Shown: piece by piece, positions 23,789 through 37,700 of the stretch
Layout of the letters: the number at the start of each line of letters is the position of its first letter
Position numbering within the stretch: the stretch's first letter is position 1
Source of the DNA: Caprimulgus europaeus
Lineage: Eukaryota; Chordata; Aves; Caprimulgiformes; Caprimulgidae
NCBI GenBank assembly: GCA_907165065.1
Contig: OU015523.1
Coordinates: 26,501,834 to 26,565,833, forward strand
DNA: 64,000 nucleotides
Reading direction: 5' to 3'
The notes under the pieces: model-generated
What the model was told of the DNA's origin: nothing
What the model saw: the letters and a program-made list of their open reading frames with translations, nothing else
Databases searched by the model: none
Program-made: the position numbers and the translations under genes

Positions 23789-26700
23789 TAGGTAACATGG
23801 TCAATAAGTTAAAATCCCAGTGAAGGAAGATTTGATGACAGTACCAAATGCCCACTTGGGAGGACGGTATTAGTAAAACAGGAGATGAAGATAAGCTAAA
23901 GCAAAAGCAAAGAGTATCATGCTGGACACCTCAAAGCATTAATGACTTGGATGCTTCTGTTAGTGCAAATAGGAGAGTTGTATTTGTGTGCCCTCAGCAG
24001 CAAGGGCTCTTCTTCTGCTGTGTGTTTGCAACACAGCAGATACGGGCAAAGTAGTTTCTAGAAACTATCAGAGAGAGATAATAATAAAGGTGTGTAAAGA
24101 GCAAAAACTCCTTTCAGGAGTACTTGGCAAAGCAGCTGCACAGCCTCTGCCCACAGAGGCTCCACCAAAGAAAATGATCAGCCCAGAAGAGAGAAGGGAA
24201 GTCAACAAGATTGGTTTATGTGTGTATAGCTGCTCATAAGAAACTTGAATGATATTTCATTACACATTCCCATTTAAATAACTTTGCATGTAATTATTTA
24301 AATAATTATACATCTGATATAAATGTCCTATTTAAATAATAGCAGCTGTTACTTACTGTGGAATTTTGATGAATGTAAAATAGTAAAAGCAGGCTAAAAT
24401 ATTCTGCATTCTCCTTGCAGATCTCCTACCTGTCCTGGCTTGTATAAAATTTGTTCTTCAGCCAAACTCAGATATAGACTGATTATGGATTATCCTGGTA
24501 AATAAGATAAAGACACTTCCAACTCTAATTAACCATTTCAAACCAGATGTTCGGACCTTGTTTTTCACAGACCTGTACTTTTAGCTGTGGGTCATGAACT
24601 GCAATGTGCATCTGAACCAGTATCTGTGGTCAAAATATATATGGCAAGTGGATAGAGATAAGATGAAAGTATTCTCTCCTGTGTCTGTAAATCTCTTTGG
24701 GCACCCTGTTCCTGGCTTGCATCATATCCCAGCTCCAACCTACATTTGTTTGTCTTGTAAAACAATCACCACCTCATTTAGAGCTAGTGTCAGTCTTCTT
24801 TCAAGGCAGGCTGAAACCAGAATGATGGTGAAACATATTAGCAGGAACTGCATCAAATTCTTTGCTTGCTTTCACTTTACATTCTCATCACACATGCTAT
24901 TATTTAATTTCACCATCATTAAATGAATGCATTTCATTATCCAATCAATTAGTACCACCACTGTTTTCTAAGATCAGTAAAATACAACACAATGAATAAA
25001 AGCCCCTCTGCCTCCTTGTCTCTCGAGTGTTTGATATGGAAGGTTTACATTTTATTTACAGTGCTTCCTTGGACTCTGTGTAAACAGCTTGACTTGAACA
25101 TGACTTAATTCAGTGGAAATCTGCATCCCACTCAGTCACAGCAGAGGTCCAGCTGGAGTGGTATATAGTTTCTCCAACATGGACATGAGTCATATCAAGA
25201 AACAAGATTTATTCTGTAAATACTTTGCTAGTATTGGAGTCCAGCTGGAAACACGGGCCATTGCAATAGGGCAGGATGAATGTGTTGGCTCAGCACCAGT
25301 CAGCTGTGGTTGGCTTCTTCAGCTTCCTGAAGAGATCCCAGAGAGCTAGGGAAGCAGCACTGCCTTTCAAACTGCAGTGTGGACGTCATCTCACAGCACC
25401 AAGAGTGAAAGCACTCTTTCAGTTTGAAAGTCTGCTTGCATTTGCACCACCCAGTGAATCTTCCATGGCAGGAAAGAACAACTACATGTGCAAGTGTATG
25501 CAACTAGTTTAGCTTTCATTTAGACAGCACAGCTAGCACGAACAGAGAAGCAGAGGTCTCAGTGGTCTCAGCACAGCACAGCTATGATATTACACAGCCA
25601 GGACCCCAAAAGACCATCCTCTGACCAATAGACCTGTGCTGCTGTATTTTCCAAGCTCAGAATAAAGTTTCTGAGGCAACAGCCACCTTTATTCTATGAA
25701 GACTTAGAGTTAGATTTGGGAACTGAAGTGCACTGACAAATTTCAGGGTGAATTACCCTTGACAAATAATTTCTGTGCCCATGGTCTTCACTGATGTCTT
25801 AACCTATGGCTTTCAAAATCTGATGCCATTCAGCAGGAACCTGATGGCCAGAAGAAGACATCTCCCCAGCAAAATCCCTTTATAAAATGAGTAAAAGAGA
25901 GGAGAAGCAGTGAGCTGAGTATCTATCTGCTTCTCACGCTGGAGCTTAGGGGATCTGGGAGGATCTGCCACTGGTATTTCTCCAGCAGCAGTGAAAACAG
26001 AGCTAATCCTACCTTTTCTTAGCAGAGAGTGGGTTTCAGCCTATCTGTCAAGTTACTAGAAGGAGCATACTCAAGAAATGAAGTTTTATATTCTCACATT
26101 TATTATTGTACCTGGAACGTATACTATGATGACACTTAGTTTTCGTACTTTTGTAGGAACCAAATTAAGTATTTTGCTCTTTGTCTGTCTCATAGTGAAA
26201 GTGAACATAGAATATAAACTGCTTTATGAGTGTCCTAAACCTGATTAAATACACAGTACTTTTAATAAAATTTATTTTCAAAGTGTGGAGGAAGGAGTAA
26301 ATAATTCAACGCTAGTAGCAACATAATCTGTGAGAGATGAGTTTGCCTAGCAAAAAACTATTGGTGTATTAGAAGAATAAATTGAAGGTTAACCATGACA
26401 ACTAAACCTCTTGGACTAAGTTCCTCATACAAAAAGGCAGTATCAGTCTAAGTACAGTATGTGCAGGATACCCTGGAAGATTCGTGCATAAAACGGATCA
26501 CAGTTTGCAGCAGCTAATTTAACTGACTTGTGAGATTGCTTACACAGTCTAGACAGAGCACCAAGTCTCTGTCCACAAAATATTTCAGGTGCATTGCAAC
26601 CACTAGGTTTTTCCCTAAGAAAGTGTTTCCAGTTTCCTTGCATAAGAGACTCAGCCCTGCTGGTCTTTGGTAAGTTCAGAGGGTGCCTTATTTTCTCACC

Positions 26701-27515
26701 CTCTTTCAGGGATATCTATTTTTAAGCTTGGAAAGCTAAGAGGAGCTAAGCACACTCAGCAGAGTAGGACAGGCTTTGCTGAAGTCAAAGGGGGAGGATC
26801 CTACAGAACTTAAGTAGATCCTGAGCGGGACTTTGGAGATCACAATTTTACTCTAAGAAGCCACAACTGCACTTAGCTCCTGCAATCCAATTCTCTACTA
26901 GATCTCTCTCCTTGTCAGGTGATTTGTCCAGTCTTCATGAATTTTAAAGCTCCAGCAGCCAAGAATTTCAAGTAGACTATGGGAGTGTCAGACCAGCTGC
27001 AACTTTTTCCATCAACTCTGCTAGTGCAGTATGCCCTGTTTGAAAACTCTTCTGGCATAACCTCCTGGTTATTAATAATCACAATTTCCTCCTGCCCCTT
27101 CCAGATCTGGGTGATGGGAGGGCCAGGCCTCATTAGTTGGTTGGGGACTGTGAAAGCTTGTGCTCTTTACAGAATTGCAGAGAAAAAGGGAATGTGTGAA
27201 TTTAGGGAATAGGTTATTCAGCTGTGTGCTGGCTTCGTATTTTTTTAAATTAGGTTATTGATTTGCCTGCTCTTGTGCACACAGGAGAAGCGTGGCTTAA
27301 TGGTATTTTAGTTGAAGCTATAAATAAACAACAGATAGTCTCACTTAAAAGAAGAACTCTGTCTTTTTTGCTGTTTCATAAACAGAAGGAGGCAAGTGAA
27401 GAGAGAGGTCACCTCCACTAGTGCCACAGCCCATTAATGCAGCTGGGTCAGGTAGCTCCACACTCCCCAAACCAGCTCCATATGTTGATTCTTTCAGGAC
27501 ATAACTTCAGATCTG

Positions 27516-28046
27516 CTAATCCTTTTGCTCCCAGAAGGGGCTTTTAGGCATCCCTTGTCCTCCCTCCATGGGAAACAAGATGTGCCACAGCCGGTGCCCC
27601 CTGAGTACTGGCAGCACGGCACTGCTGGAAGGTGGGAAGCAGCTTTTCTGCCCTGAATGTGCCTTCAGCTCGGAGCCAGGCTGGTGGCTGGCAGCAGAAG
27701 TGCTCCTGGTGGCATGACTCACTGCCCCACAGCAGGGAAACGTGGCCGCAGCTGGTGAGAGATGGACTCTTACCTCTTTCCCAGAGGCTTGGGGAAGGTG
27801 AGGGATGCTGCCCAACCTGGCTGGGGATTGTCCAAAGGAGATAGAGCAGATCCTGGTGCAGAGGGGTACCCTTGGGCTTGGAAGGGTGGAAATGCAGACC
27901 CTTGTGTAAAGTTCTTTGGGAAGGACACTGTGCAGGCTCAGAGAGTGATGAGGACATGGGAACTGAGCATAAGCAATGGTGGGTATGTGTCTGTGTGATG
28001 CTGCTGCAGTTTTAGTCTGTAAAATAACCTCTACCACCCAACCCAC
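27516..28046 (-). other. GC-richer, stop-poor patch (unrecognised)
   Basis: A 176-codon frame on the sense strand of GRIK1, with a second overlapping frame of 137 codons also open. The composition is rich in Ser, Pro and His with no domain, signal peptide or splice-supported context that I recognise. Because two frames are open at once, base composition alone probably explains it. Listed so it is not lost; not claimed as a gene. Confidence 0.25.
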
Positions 28047-30492
28047 TACAAAGCTTCACTTCCTTTACTTTCTTCTCCTGCATGGGCTACTAAACATCTC
28101 CTACATTATCGTAAACACAGTAAGCAGACAAGAAATTGTTGCTTTAGGGATAGGTTTAGGTGACCATTGGCTCTGATTCTTACTCCTATTAGAAATCTTA
28201 TGTAATTTAACAATTAATGCACTTTTCCTGTAGTACATATTGGATCATTTACAAAGTAAAAATTTTCTCTATTAACATTGCAGATTTTTCTTAAAATTAT
28301 TTCTATGTTATTCTCTTTAATATCTTGTTTTCATTCAGTGTAAAATTCTACAGGGGTTTCAGTGTGCAGTGGTGAGAATGTGAACCACTGTACTTCACGT
28401 AGCTAACCTACAATCAGATGAGTCACACGTGAATTGAGAGCCCTCCACACCTTCCCGTTTCACAGCTGCCTTTGACAGTGAGGAATTTCAACACCAGAGT
28501 TACTGCTACCAGCATCTAGATTCAGCCACAGAACTATCTATCTCATATAAAAACCATTTTCCTTTCTTTCTAGCCTATATTTATGGTGCTTCCTTTCCAC
28601 AGCTCTGACTCACAGATATACCTCTCTTAATTTTCCTGTTTTCTCCCACACTGCCATTCACCATCCTTCTCTGAGTTCTTAAAGCACTGGAGAACACTAT
28701 CTGTATCTGCTGCCTGTCAGTTGTCCCCCTGATCCATTTCCCACACAAACCGTTCTGCCACTTTGCCCTGTCTTAGTGCATCTTTTAGCACTTCCTCTTC
28801 TTCTTTTGACACTAAAGTTATTTTCCTTTTTTCCCTCGTACTCAGCCTGGTATTTTTGAAGCTTTGTGCCTCCTGCAGTGTGCCAGACAGCTGCACTTTC
28901 TTCTTGCAAAACCTTGAAAATTCATCTTGTCAGTTTAACTCTTCCCCCACAAATCTCATTTTGGAGCAGCTTGTTCTGGCTGCCATGGTTTAATGCTTTT
29001 GGACAGCACTACAGGGAGCAGAGTGAGGGGACAGCAGTTCTCCTGTCCACCCCCCTTCCCAATTACTGCTGTTTGCTACAGGGCTCTTCCCATCACGTGA
29101 GAGAGCAGCTACATGATCATGTATCTTCCTCTCCTCACATTCCCAACATCATGCCTGTATCTGGCCCTGCTGTAGCTTAAATGTGTAACTTGCACTGAGA
29201 AAACCCTAAAATTTAATACAGGCCAACTTTCTCAACAGCAATAAATCTAATTCTACCAGCTCATGGGAACTTGTGTGCTCTTCTCAGCTGTCTTGCATCT
29301 GATTCAGGACACCATCCTGCACATCTGTATTCACAGGACCAAGATTCTCCAGTCTGGAGAGAATGGTTTCAGGCTCTGCAGACTAATGCAATCAATATAA
29401 TTTCTTACTTATTTTGAAACAGAATGCTACTCTGCATAACTTAAATATTTCAGCAAAACATTCTGGGATGGAAGCATAGGTTATAATCTGTATGAGACAG
29501 CCCATATCTGTACATTTAGACCAGTGGAACCTCTCTGATGGTCTTCTGGGATCAGTGTTTCCCATTAGACTGACTGACAGTAAACCAAAAAACCCCTCAT
29601 ACCTAGAATTGCAGCAAAAAGGGAAATGCCATTCACAATGTATTACTTGCTTGGTATTATTGTCTACAGGTCAATGAATTGCAGGAGCCAGTGCTTTAGA
29701 CTTTGATTCTCTAGAAATATATAGTAAGTGACAACAGTAAATTCTAATTTACACCACTCTGTGTGTGCCCCTGGTAACGTCCTAGCCCATTAAGATCAGG
29801 CTTTGTGGCATTCATCCTTGCCTCCTGTGACTGTCCAACTCTCACGCTTAGGTCAGGTCTATGTGAACCCTTGCACAATAGCTTCTCTTCCTGGGTTAAA
29901 GTACATGCTCTTCTTTTGATATTTTCTCCACTCCAACTTCTTGCTGTACCAGAGTTTAAAATGTAATGAGGTAGTGCCAGCAGACCAAATCCTGCTTTGT
30001 TACAGGGGTGTGAATGCAGAATTATGCTCTTGTCTGCAGTGGATTAATGCCCCGTTGTTACTGTAGTCGGCACTGAACCTGACGTACAGTCTCTCTGGAG
30101 GCAACAGCTCAATGTGAGCTGCTCCCTAAGCACTCCAAAATGGGCTCTTTCTCTTTTTTTTTGTGGGGGAAGACATAAAAAATGTATTGATTGAACCAGG
30201 ACAAGCTAAAATAAATGCAACAATCATCCTAGTCAAGCAGAAACAGAAGTATTAAAAAGAAATGCATACTTCCTTCTGTGGGAAGCTTCTCTACAGACAT
30301 CAATACGGTTGCTGGTGCTTATGGCTCTGTGAAGCCCTGAAATCCTGTTGAGTGTTCAAATTTTGCTGCACATTCTGTGACAACTTCGGTCCCTGGAGTT
30401 AACAAGTCTATGGCTTAATTAGTAAACCAGAGAGGCTGACAACTTTCAGGATATAAAAGAACTGTCATTCTTTTTCACCCCCTTCCCCTTAC

Positions 30493-30674
30493 CTGCTTGA
30501 GTATTTCTGCTGCCGTTTCATGTGAGCAATCAAATATCACGTAGAACTCCTTGCCCTTCTTCATCTCCTTGAGTAAAGGCCTAGCATCTTTATTCCCAGA
30601 AGGAAGTTGGCGGATTTTGATTTTAATATTGTATCTAGAAGGGGCTTTGATGAGCTCTTGCAGGCGAATTAGAC
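30493..30674 (-). CDS. GRIK1: GRIK1 exon 4: amino-terminal domain, lobe 2 entry
   Basis: The exon is 182 bp: two bases completing the glycine of EDSTG, then 60 codons from [19 protein letters not shown] to ETAAEILKQ. The acceptor reads ...taatttttcag before GTCTAATTCGC and the donor after CAG is GTAAGG. The product includes [20 protein letters not shown], a lysine-rich stretch that is characteristic of kainate subunits, and [16 protein letters not shown]. It crosses from lobe 1 into lobe 2 of the clamshell fold. It starts in phase 1 and ends in phase 0, so skipping this exon alone would break the frame. It sits between the two longest complete introns in the window (7.0 and 10.1 kb). Confidence 0.97.
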
Positions 30675-31244
30675 CTGAAAAATTATATGCAATTATAAAA
30701 CCAACCATTAGGTGCAATGAGTATTTATTGTCACTTAAACAGGGTCTCTTATCAGTCCCAATGGATTTCATATACCCAAAGGCTAGTTGTTCGCTTCATA
30801 TTTGCCAGCCTCCTAACTAATGTTGTTATACCTTTCCCTTTTCATGGCTATACTTGGCTTTGACATATAAATATTCTGAAACATATTTTTAATTGGCTGA
30901 CTATAGGATATGTTTTTATTGATGCTATACTGCTACAGTTTAATGCAAAAGGGATATAATGCTTCTTCCCTGGCAGCTAATTATTATTTCAATATTAAAT
31001 AACAAGAACATAGAATTGAAGAAACCTCTTTACTAACTGTCCTACCTAATGTCAAGCATAAGCAGAGGAGGGGAGAGAGAGAGGGAGAAAAATGTCCAAT
31101 GGCTGGTACCTCCATTGTGGCTCACTCAGAAGCCAGTGGCTAGCCTGAGTGGCAATAATTATTCTAATAGGCATCCATATGGCTCTCATTGTCCTCATTC
31201 CAGCATACTGTGCAATACACCAGAGGAGGACCCTTAATTTTTTC

Positions 31245-31345
31245 TTACCAGTTTAGAGACAAAAAGCCTGAAGGCATAGTGAAATTAAATGACTTGTGTA
31301 AGGTCGCTTAGCAAGTCTGAGTTCTTATAAAGACCTGAAATAGTT
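31245..31345 (-). mobile_element. MIR-like (CORE-SINE) remnant
   Basis: The plus strand matches the reverse complement of MIR well: a gagacaaaaagcctgaaggc block, then gaaattaaatgacttgtgt, aaggtcgcttagcaagt. The remembered MIR counterpart is gaggaaactgaggcacagag, then gttaagtgacttgcccaagg, tcacacagcaagt. Confidence 0.7.
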
Positions 31346-34300
31346 TCAGATCCAGCTCTATGTCTGCAAACACAAGAACATGGTTTCTAAGACTTTATCT
31401 TCATCTGGTACAAATCTACACAGCTTATTTGAAGTCAGTGGAGCTCAACCGGTTGAAGATTTGTCCAAGTATTTAAACACAGTGCATTTCTACTAGCTAA
31501 TTCAGCACTCCTATGTAATTTGTACTGCCTCCAAAAACTAAGATAGTTAAGAGTTATTTGAGGTGTGTGATTATAGTCTCTTTCTCATTATCCATGAATG
31601 TAATTTACCCACAAAAAAACTCATGATCTCCTGCTGAGTAAAAGTAAAAGGCTGCCTTAAAATATGCATAAAGTGAGAGAGAATACAGACAAGGAGCACT
31701 TCTTAAACAAAAATCAAACAAATTCTTAATATGAAAAAATTCATTGCTGTCCTGCTGGGAGTGGGTATATATTTGTCTAGTGCATAAATGTCCTTGGTTG
31801 AGTGGTCCAATGATATATGTAAGACAAAATGAAGCATCTCTATTTCTTCTGAGGTTAGCAAGTGATTGCTGTGTTGAGGATTGTTGGCTTTCACTCAAGT
31901 ACCGGCAATGTGTTTTGAAAAAAAGAAGTCTTTCTCTCCGCCTGCAGTGCTGGGTCTATTCTTTGCAGGTTTTCAAGTATCAACAATCAATATAGAATAT
32001 TAAGCATTATGACTATTCAAATGTAAATTACTGCATGCGTGGTGAGATCGGAGCCTGGCTGGAAGCCAGCCTGTGTAAATATGAAACAATCTGAGCTCAT
32101 TATTATGAGAATGGGGCACATGCTTCCAACACTGACTAACAATTAGGGGAGTTTGTGTAATCTGGCTATAAAACTGGAGCCTGGTTGTACCATGTACTCA
32201 AGTGTTCAGCTCTTGACTGTGGTGCCTTGGCCACTGTAAAAGATGGAGACTCTTAGAGGGAAAACTGAGATTTGGGAGGAAGAATCCAGCATAAGGGGAT
32301 TCTTGCATATTATCCACAGCAAGTGGGGTAAAGTGAGGGTAAAGCCTGGCTACAGTGTACTGAAGAAATCAAAGAAGCATTTAGGTGTGAAAAGAGCTGC
32401 AGTTATTTTTTTGGAGGATCAGGCAAAAGCCTGGATCAGTGACTGACAGCATAATTAACAGCACAGAGGAATAAACATCAGTTCTCTCCCCCCTCTTCTT
32501 CCTGCTCAACAAATCCAAACCCTTGAGCATGATACCACCAAGTCTTGATTTGGGACAAATCTTAAATGTGAAGCTCTTAGTCTGACTCTTGGAGGAGTGG
32601 GGAAGGCCTGGACAACAGCAGCTTACGATGTTCACTTTTCTTGGTAAGACCATCTGGAGCTCAGTCCGCAACAGGCAGAAGGCATCACTGACTGCCCATG
32701 GGGTCAGGGAAAAAGTAGTCATCCAAGCTGTGGAGGGCTCAGAAGTGACATACCCTGGGCATCGGCCCCCTCTCTGCAAAGCCGGTGATGTGACTGTGCT
32801 GGAGCAGGAACTTTGGTATGAAAGATGTAGAGTCTGGTTAGGTGGATGCTGCAGTGGTTGAGCCTGTACTGTGAAGGACCTCAGAGAGTATTAGCCAGTT
32901 CTACTGCAAGGAAAGGCTCAATTTATGGCTTCAAGACAAAACCTATAAGACTGGAAACCAGCCTTGCATCACTAACTTCCTTGGCCTACAGTCTGTATTC
33001 TGCTGCCTTTTACCCCAACATCTAAATATTTTGCCCTTTTCCTTCAGAAACAGGGTTGGGAATTTTGAGCAAGTATCTTGTGGTCTTTAACCCTGATAGA
33101 TTCAGTAAGCTTTGGAGTTGGGTCTCCAATCACAAGTAGTGGTTTGATCAAGAGAAATGGTTTGCTACAACGCTTGAGTAAAATGTTTAAATACGTGGAA
33201 GACTGAATATTACATATAATTTCAAGATATCTAGAACTACTGCAAATAGTGTGTGATGTATTCAGGAGTTCAAACACAGTACTACAACAGGCAAATAAGC
33301 ATGCACGTTGGCAGTAAGCATGGTAGTGTGCATCGGTAGAAGGTGTTCACCTCCCCTTTCCTTCTTTTTTTAAAAAAAATAAAAAATGTACAGTTAGTCA
33401 GACATAAAATTGAAGAAATGATTTTATTGCTTTGGGAGAAAGTACTCCTTTTTATTAGAAAATGGTGTTAGGCTTAGCATTGTAACTGCAAATTCAAAGA
33501 AAGTAAATTCATTAAGAACTCAAATTCTGCCCTGTGCAAACTAATTGATGAAAACTGATAAGACTTGAATGAAATTTCATCTATATGAATGAAAAGACTT
33601 GGTACCCCTGAGTCTTAAACAAATGCTGGAAGAGCTGGCTAACAAGTGGAGAAGATGATTCTCACAGAAGATGAGAAATTTGATGTAGTTGCCCTTCTCA
33701 GCACCTGGTAGGTTAAAATGAATGAATTCAGGGAAGATAGAATAGATGTAAAGCAGAGTCAAACCTGCACTGCAGGCAGTGTTACTGCTTTTGTTTGAGT
33801 TCTTGATCACTGAGACAATGTCGTGTCTCTGTTACAGATCAATGTGCCAAATTACAAAGTGGAAAAGTGGGATATTGGAAGGGATCTATGACAAATTACT
33901 AAATTAAATCAAAGAACAGTATGTCTACCCATTTCTAGCGTGTGAAAAGATAAACCAAAATTTATGGAAAGCTACAGGCATTAATGGCCAGGATGGGAAT
34001 TTCAGAAAGAGAAAACAATGAGATGTTTAAATAAATATTTACTCTATAGCCAGAAGCTATTAATTTACAATTAAGAAAGATAATTTTGTCTGCAAGTCCA
34101 TCTTTCAGTGGTACCATAAGGACAGCAATTAGAAGTAAAAATCAGCTGTAGTGTGATTTATTATTCTTATTTATATTAAAGTCTAAGAGACAAGAGGGTA
34201 AAAATTTGATCAGTTCAACTCAGGAAACATGAAAGAATTTTGCAAATGTATTTTCGGAGCAAAATACAATTTTTATAACTGCTGTAGGTCCCTTTGGAGG

Positions 34301-36151
34301 AGACAGTAATGTTTAACATGGTGTATTTGGTATAATTTAACATGATATTTGATAAGAAGTAGGATGAGTAAGTACTTCCTATTCCAAATGTAATTTTTAG
34401 CACTATTGGTTGCAGGTTTTATAGACATGTTTATATAAAATTTGCTTATCATTGACAGTCCTGTAAAGTCTATTCAGGACATTACTAATACTCAACAACT
34501 AATGTGATAAATAGTGGAACCCTGAATAAATTCTAGAAGATTGGAAAAAAGTTTTGTCAATATCAGAAAAGGTATGTAAGATTACATGGAACATCTTACC
34601 CCAGTGCAAGCACTGGACAAGCTAAGAGTGAAGCTGGTATGGTGGTAAAATACTGAAGAATGAAAACTTGGGACTATAATTAAGAGAGATGTTAAGCTAT
34701 CAAGGGAAGATAGCTCTGTATCGCACTAAGTGCTCTGGTGTTACAAGATCTGTTGACACAGGTAGCTTCCTAGATGTAAAGCACTTGCCCCCAGGAGGTG
34801 TCTATCTTAATATGTCATACAACCTGCGCATGAAAAATGTGGGATTATAAAATAATCATTTGTCAGATCTCAAAAAGCAGATGGCAATGAGAAAGCTTTA
34901 CTAACCAGCAGAGGTCTGTGAAGGCTGGTGCTAAGCCATTCAGACATTTGTAGTGCTCTTGTGTCTATGCACTCCAAAATTATTACTGGAAAAAAAGTTA
35001 TGGCTGAAAAACATTTGGATGACAAAAAGTGGCAGCATGGTAAGCAGTGGTTGAGATAAGGAGGGTAGGCACAAGTGACTTGGATCATTTGGAAACATGA
35101 GCTCACTCAGATGAACTGATCTTTTTAACATTGCTCAGTCCAGACTCATAACTCCATTTCTGTTGATGGATGTGTCCATGCAGCAGTGAAAACCATAACT
35201 ACAGGAGGTGGGGGGAGAGCTCAGCTTGGCAAATAGGCACAGTATGTGGCCTCTGTGCTGGAGCTGACTGTGAGGGCACGTGGGCTTGGAGTAGTGCTGT
35301 AGTGTGAAGGATGAAAGCAGGATTTTCCACACTTAATCTTCAAAATAGACTCTTAGCCTGGAGCAGGGCTATTCTCAACCTGAATAATTTGTGCATGGAT
35401 CACTGGAAGTTCACTGTTACAGCTATGAGTTCATTGTTTAGGAATTAAGCTGCTCTTCTTCACATGCAACTAGTCTCTAAGAAAAAAAAAAAGTTAATAC
35501 GTGTTTTCTTCTTGTAGTGTACCAATGTCAAACATCAGAGATGAGAAATAAAAAGAGCTTGAGCTAAATGGCGTCACTCTAATCCAAAATCCAAAGAGTA
35601 TTTATATTGATCAAAGTTAACTTGTACAGTTCCTGACTTCAAGTTAATAAGATGATTGATGATGGATTTACTTTGTAAGTACCTCTGCAACAGAGGTCTC
35701 TTTAATAGCAGTCATTTTTGTAACTCAACACATACACTTCAAACACTTAGTGTTTTGGAATGCTAATTTGATAATGGGGTAGGCTGAAAAAGACCTCTAC
35801 TTTTTTATCCATGAGTGTATTTTGGTATACAGTGCTAGGATCCTGACAGCAATTCTGCTAAGCTAGAGCATCATAATGGAAATGCAAGAAGACTACTGCA
35901 GTAAGCCCAGCCTGAATTGTTCTTTCTCTTCTACCTTCAGCCTTCTGGTGAATTCTCTGCGTCCAAGATGAGCGTGATTTTGACGCTGAGACCTGCTTCT
36001 TGGATCCAGGAGGAAACGTGTTTCTTTTGTGCTGTCAATAGTGCAGAAATAAATGCAATATTTTTAGCCTTAAAACGGAGGGTTTGACGGGGGTATTTTT
36101 ATCGGAGTTCTGTCTTTTAGGCATGTTTTTACAAAATGGTTTTAAGAGACA

Positions 36152-36184
36152 TTTTGTTTGTTTGGTTGGTTGGTTGGTTTTTTT
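36152..36184 (+). repeat. TTTG/TTGG simple repeat
   Basis: Two TTTG units pass into about four TTGG units and end in a T run. A small tetranucleotide microsatellite in intron 3. Confidence 0.9.
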
Positions 36185-37700
36185 GCATGTTCCCTTTAAC
36201 TGCCTGGGCAGATGCATGAATTTATGGCTCATCCAGGTTTGTTTTATGCCATTAACAAAGAATAAATGTAAATGTTACCTGCGCACTTGTAGAGCTTGAG
36301 ATGGTGCTATACTTCTGTGGGCAATGCAAGTTTCAGAGTGGGGCTGGTAGTGATGTGCTTAATTTGCACCAATGACCATTAATGCACAACAGGATTTTTC
36401 AGAAATGTGTATGGTTCAGCTATGCCTTTACCATAAGAAGATAGTGTTGAAGTTTGGCAAGAGTTCACAGTGGAATAACTGTCAATGGAAGTCTTATTTA
36501 GTTGGCTCAATTTTCTTCATGTCTACAGATAATTACATCCCTTACATATATCTTTGTGCCCTGTAAAAAAACATCAGTTGTCAGGCCTTGCTTAGTGCTT
36601 CCTATGTTTTGACAGGATAGCTATAAGCCTCTCTGAGCTTTCAATGGTTTGTCTACACGCAAATATTTTATTGTGAATCCAAATTATGAACACTTAAGCC
36701 ATGACTGAATCTACACTGTAGGAGAGACTGTTCTCCACAGTCAGACAGGACTCCTTCTGAGAGCAGTTTAGGTACACAGTTCTCTCAATGACAAGAACAG
36801 CCAATATCTTGCTCAGAAGCAATATCTTCCCACTCCAGTGAGGGAAATAACACTGACTGGAATATTTTGGCTAATTTTACAGTATATGGTATCAGCCACA
36901 GGCGTAGTAAAGCCTAGATATGTAAACACATGCAACAGTGGCTCGGAATACCTTATAACATCAACACTCTTCCACAATCTTGGTGTATTTAAAAAAAAAG
37001 TTCTAGTCTCTGATAAGCTTTTAAATCACTTGTTCCCAGGAATGAGTTTATTATTCTCCTTTTTGCTATCATTGTTCTGTGAAAAAAGAGACATGCTATG
37101 AGTATTCATTGTCCATGGTATGTTGTTGGACAGCTATGACTACTGTATGCCCCAGTGGAAGGTTCTTCTCACAAATGAATGAAGAGTTAAGAGTCCCAGG
37201 CTGGAAACATCTACACAAATTGCAACTTTCAGATGCAGTGTTCGGTGTCCAGTTGACAAATGGGTTGACTGTTTCTGAGACAGTTTGAAGTAAAAAAGTA
37301 GTCTCCACATTAAAAATGCTGCAGCTTGAACTTTTGGGTTGTAGATATGTTTCATTCGAAGATCAACCTCTCATTAAGAGATGGAACCCCTAATGAGCCT
37401 CAAACTACAATATTTATCAGTTTTAAGCTGTGATATTTGTTCCACAAACAGGAAGCAAAACATTATTTAATTTTCAGGATCTGGGAGCTAACTCCTGTTG
37501 ACTTCTTAAGGTCTGATGAAATGAACAGCTTCCCAAAAGCTGTAGCAGTGGAAGGATAACTGTGCCTGGAGAGACATTTTTCTTCCATATTCTGATGAAA
37601 ACTGCTGTAAGTATGCCAAACGTAGCTATCACAGGCACTCACTGTCACAGAATTTATACATTTTTGTACATATGACCTGCAGTGCACCAGTGCTACTTAC

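Larger units (their letters stand above)
20400..30492 (-). other. GRIK1: GRIK1 intron 4
   Basis: A 10093-bp intron. It contains one CR1 fragment at 23217-23788 and a locally GC-richer, stop-poor patch at about 27516-28046. A plus-strand frame of 136 codons at 20840-21250 resembles no protein I know. No gene is supported in the rest (20400-23216, 23789-27515, 28047-30492). Confidence 0.9.
30675..37700 (-). other. GRIK1: GRIK1 intron 3
   Basis: A 7026-bp intron. It carries a MIR-like remnant at about 31245-31345, a GA-rich run near 31064-31092 and a TTGG/TTTG run at 36152-36184. No CR1 was noticed. The longest frame, 132 codons on the minus strand at 32381-32779, is unrecognised and probably chance. 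Confidence 0.9.

Noticed and set aside
32060-32085. Small hairpin (ggctgg ... ccagcc)
   Set aside because: A six-base stem with a three-base loop is too short to be meaningful in 64 kb.
32381-32779. 132-codon minus-strand frame in intron 3
   Set aside because: No protein family is recognised, and plus-strand frames overlap it. Treated as chance.
35355-35400. Sequence resembling the end of a hAT-type DNA transposon (cagggctattctcaacctg)
   Set aside because: The match is short and no second terminal repeat was found.
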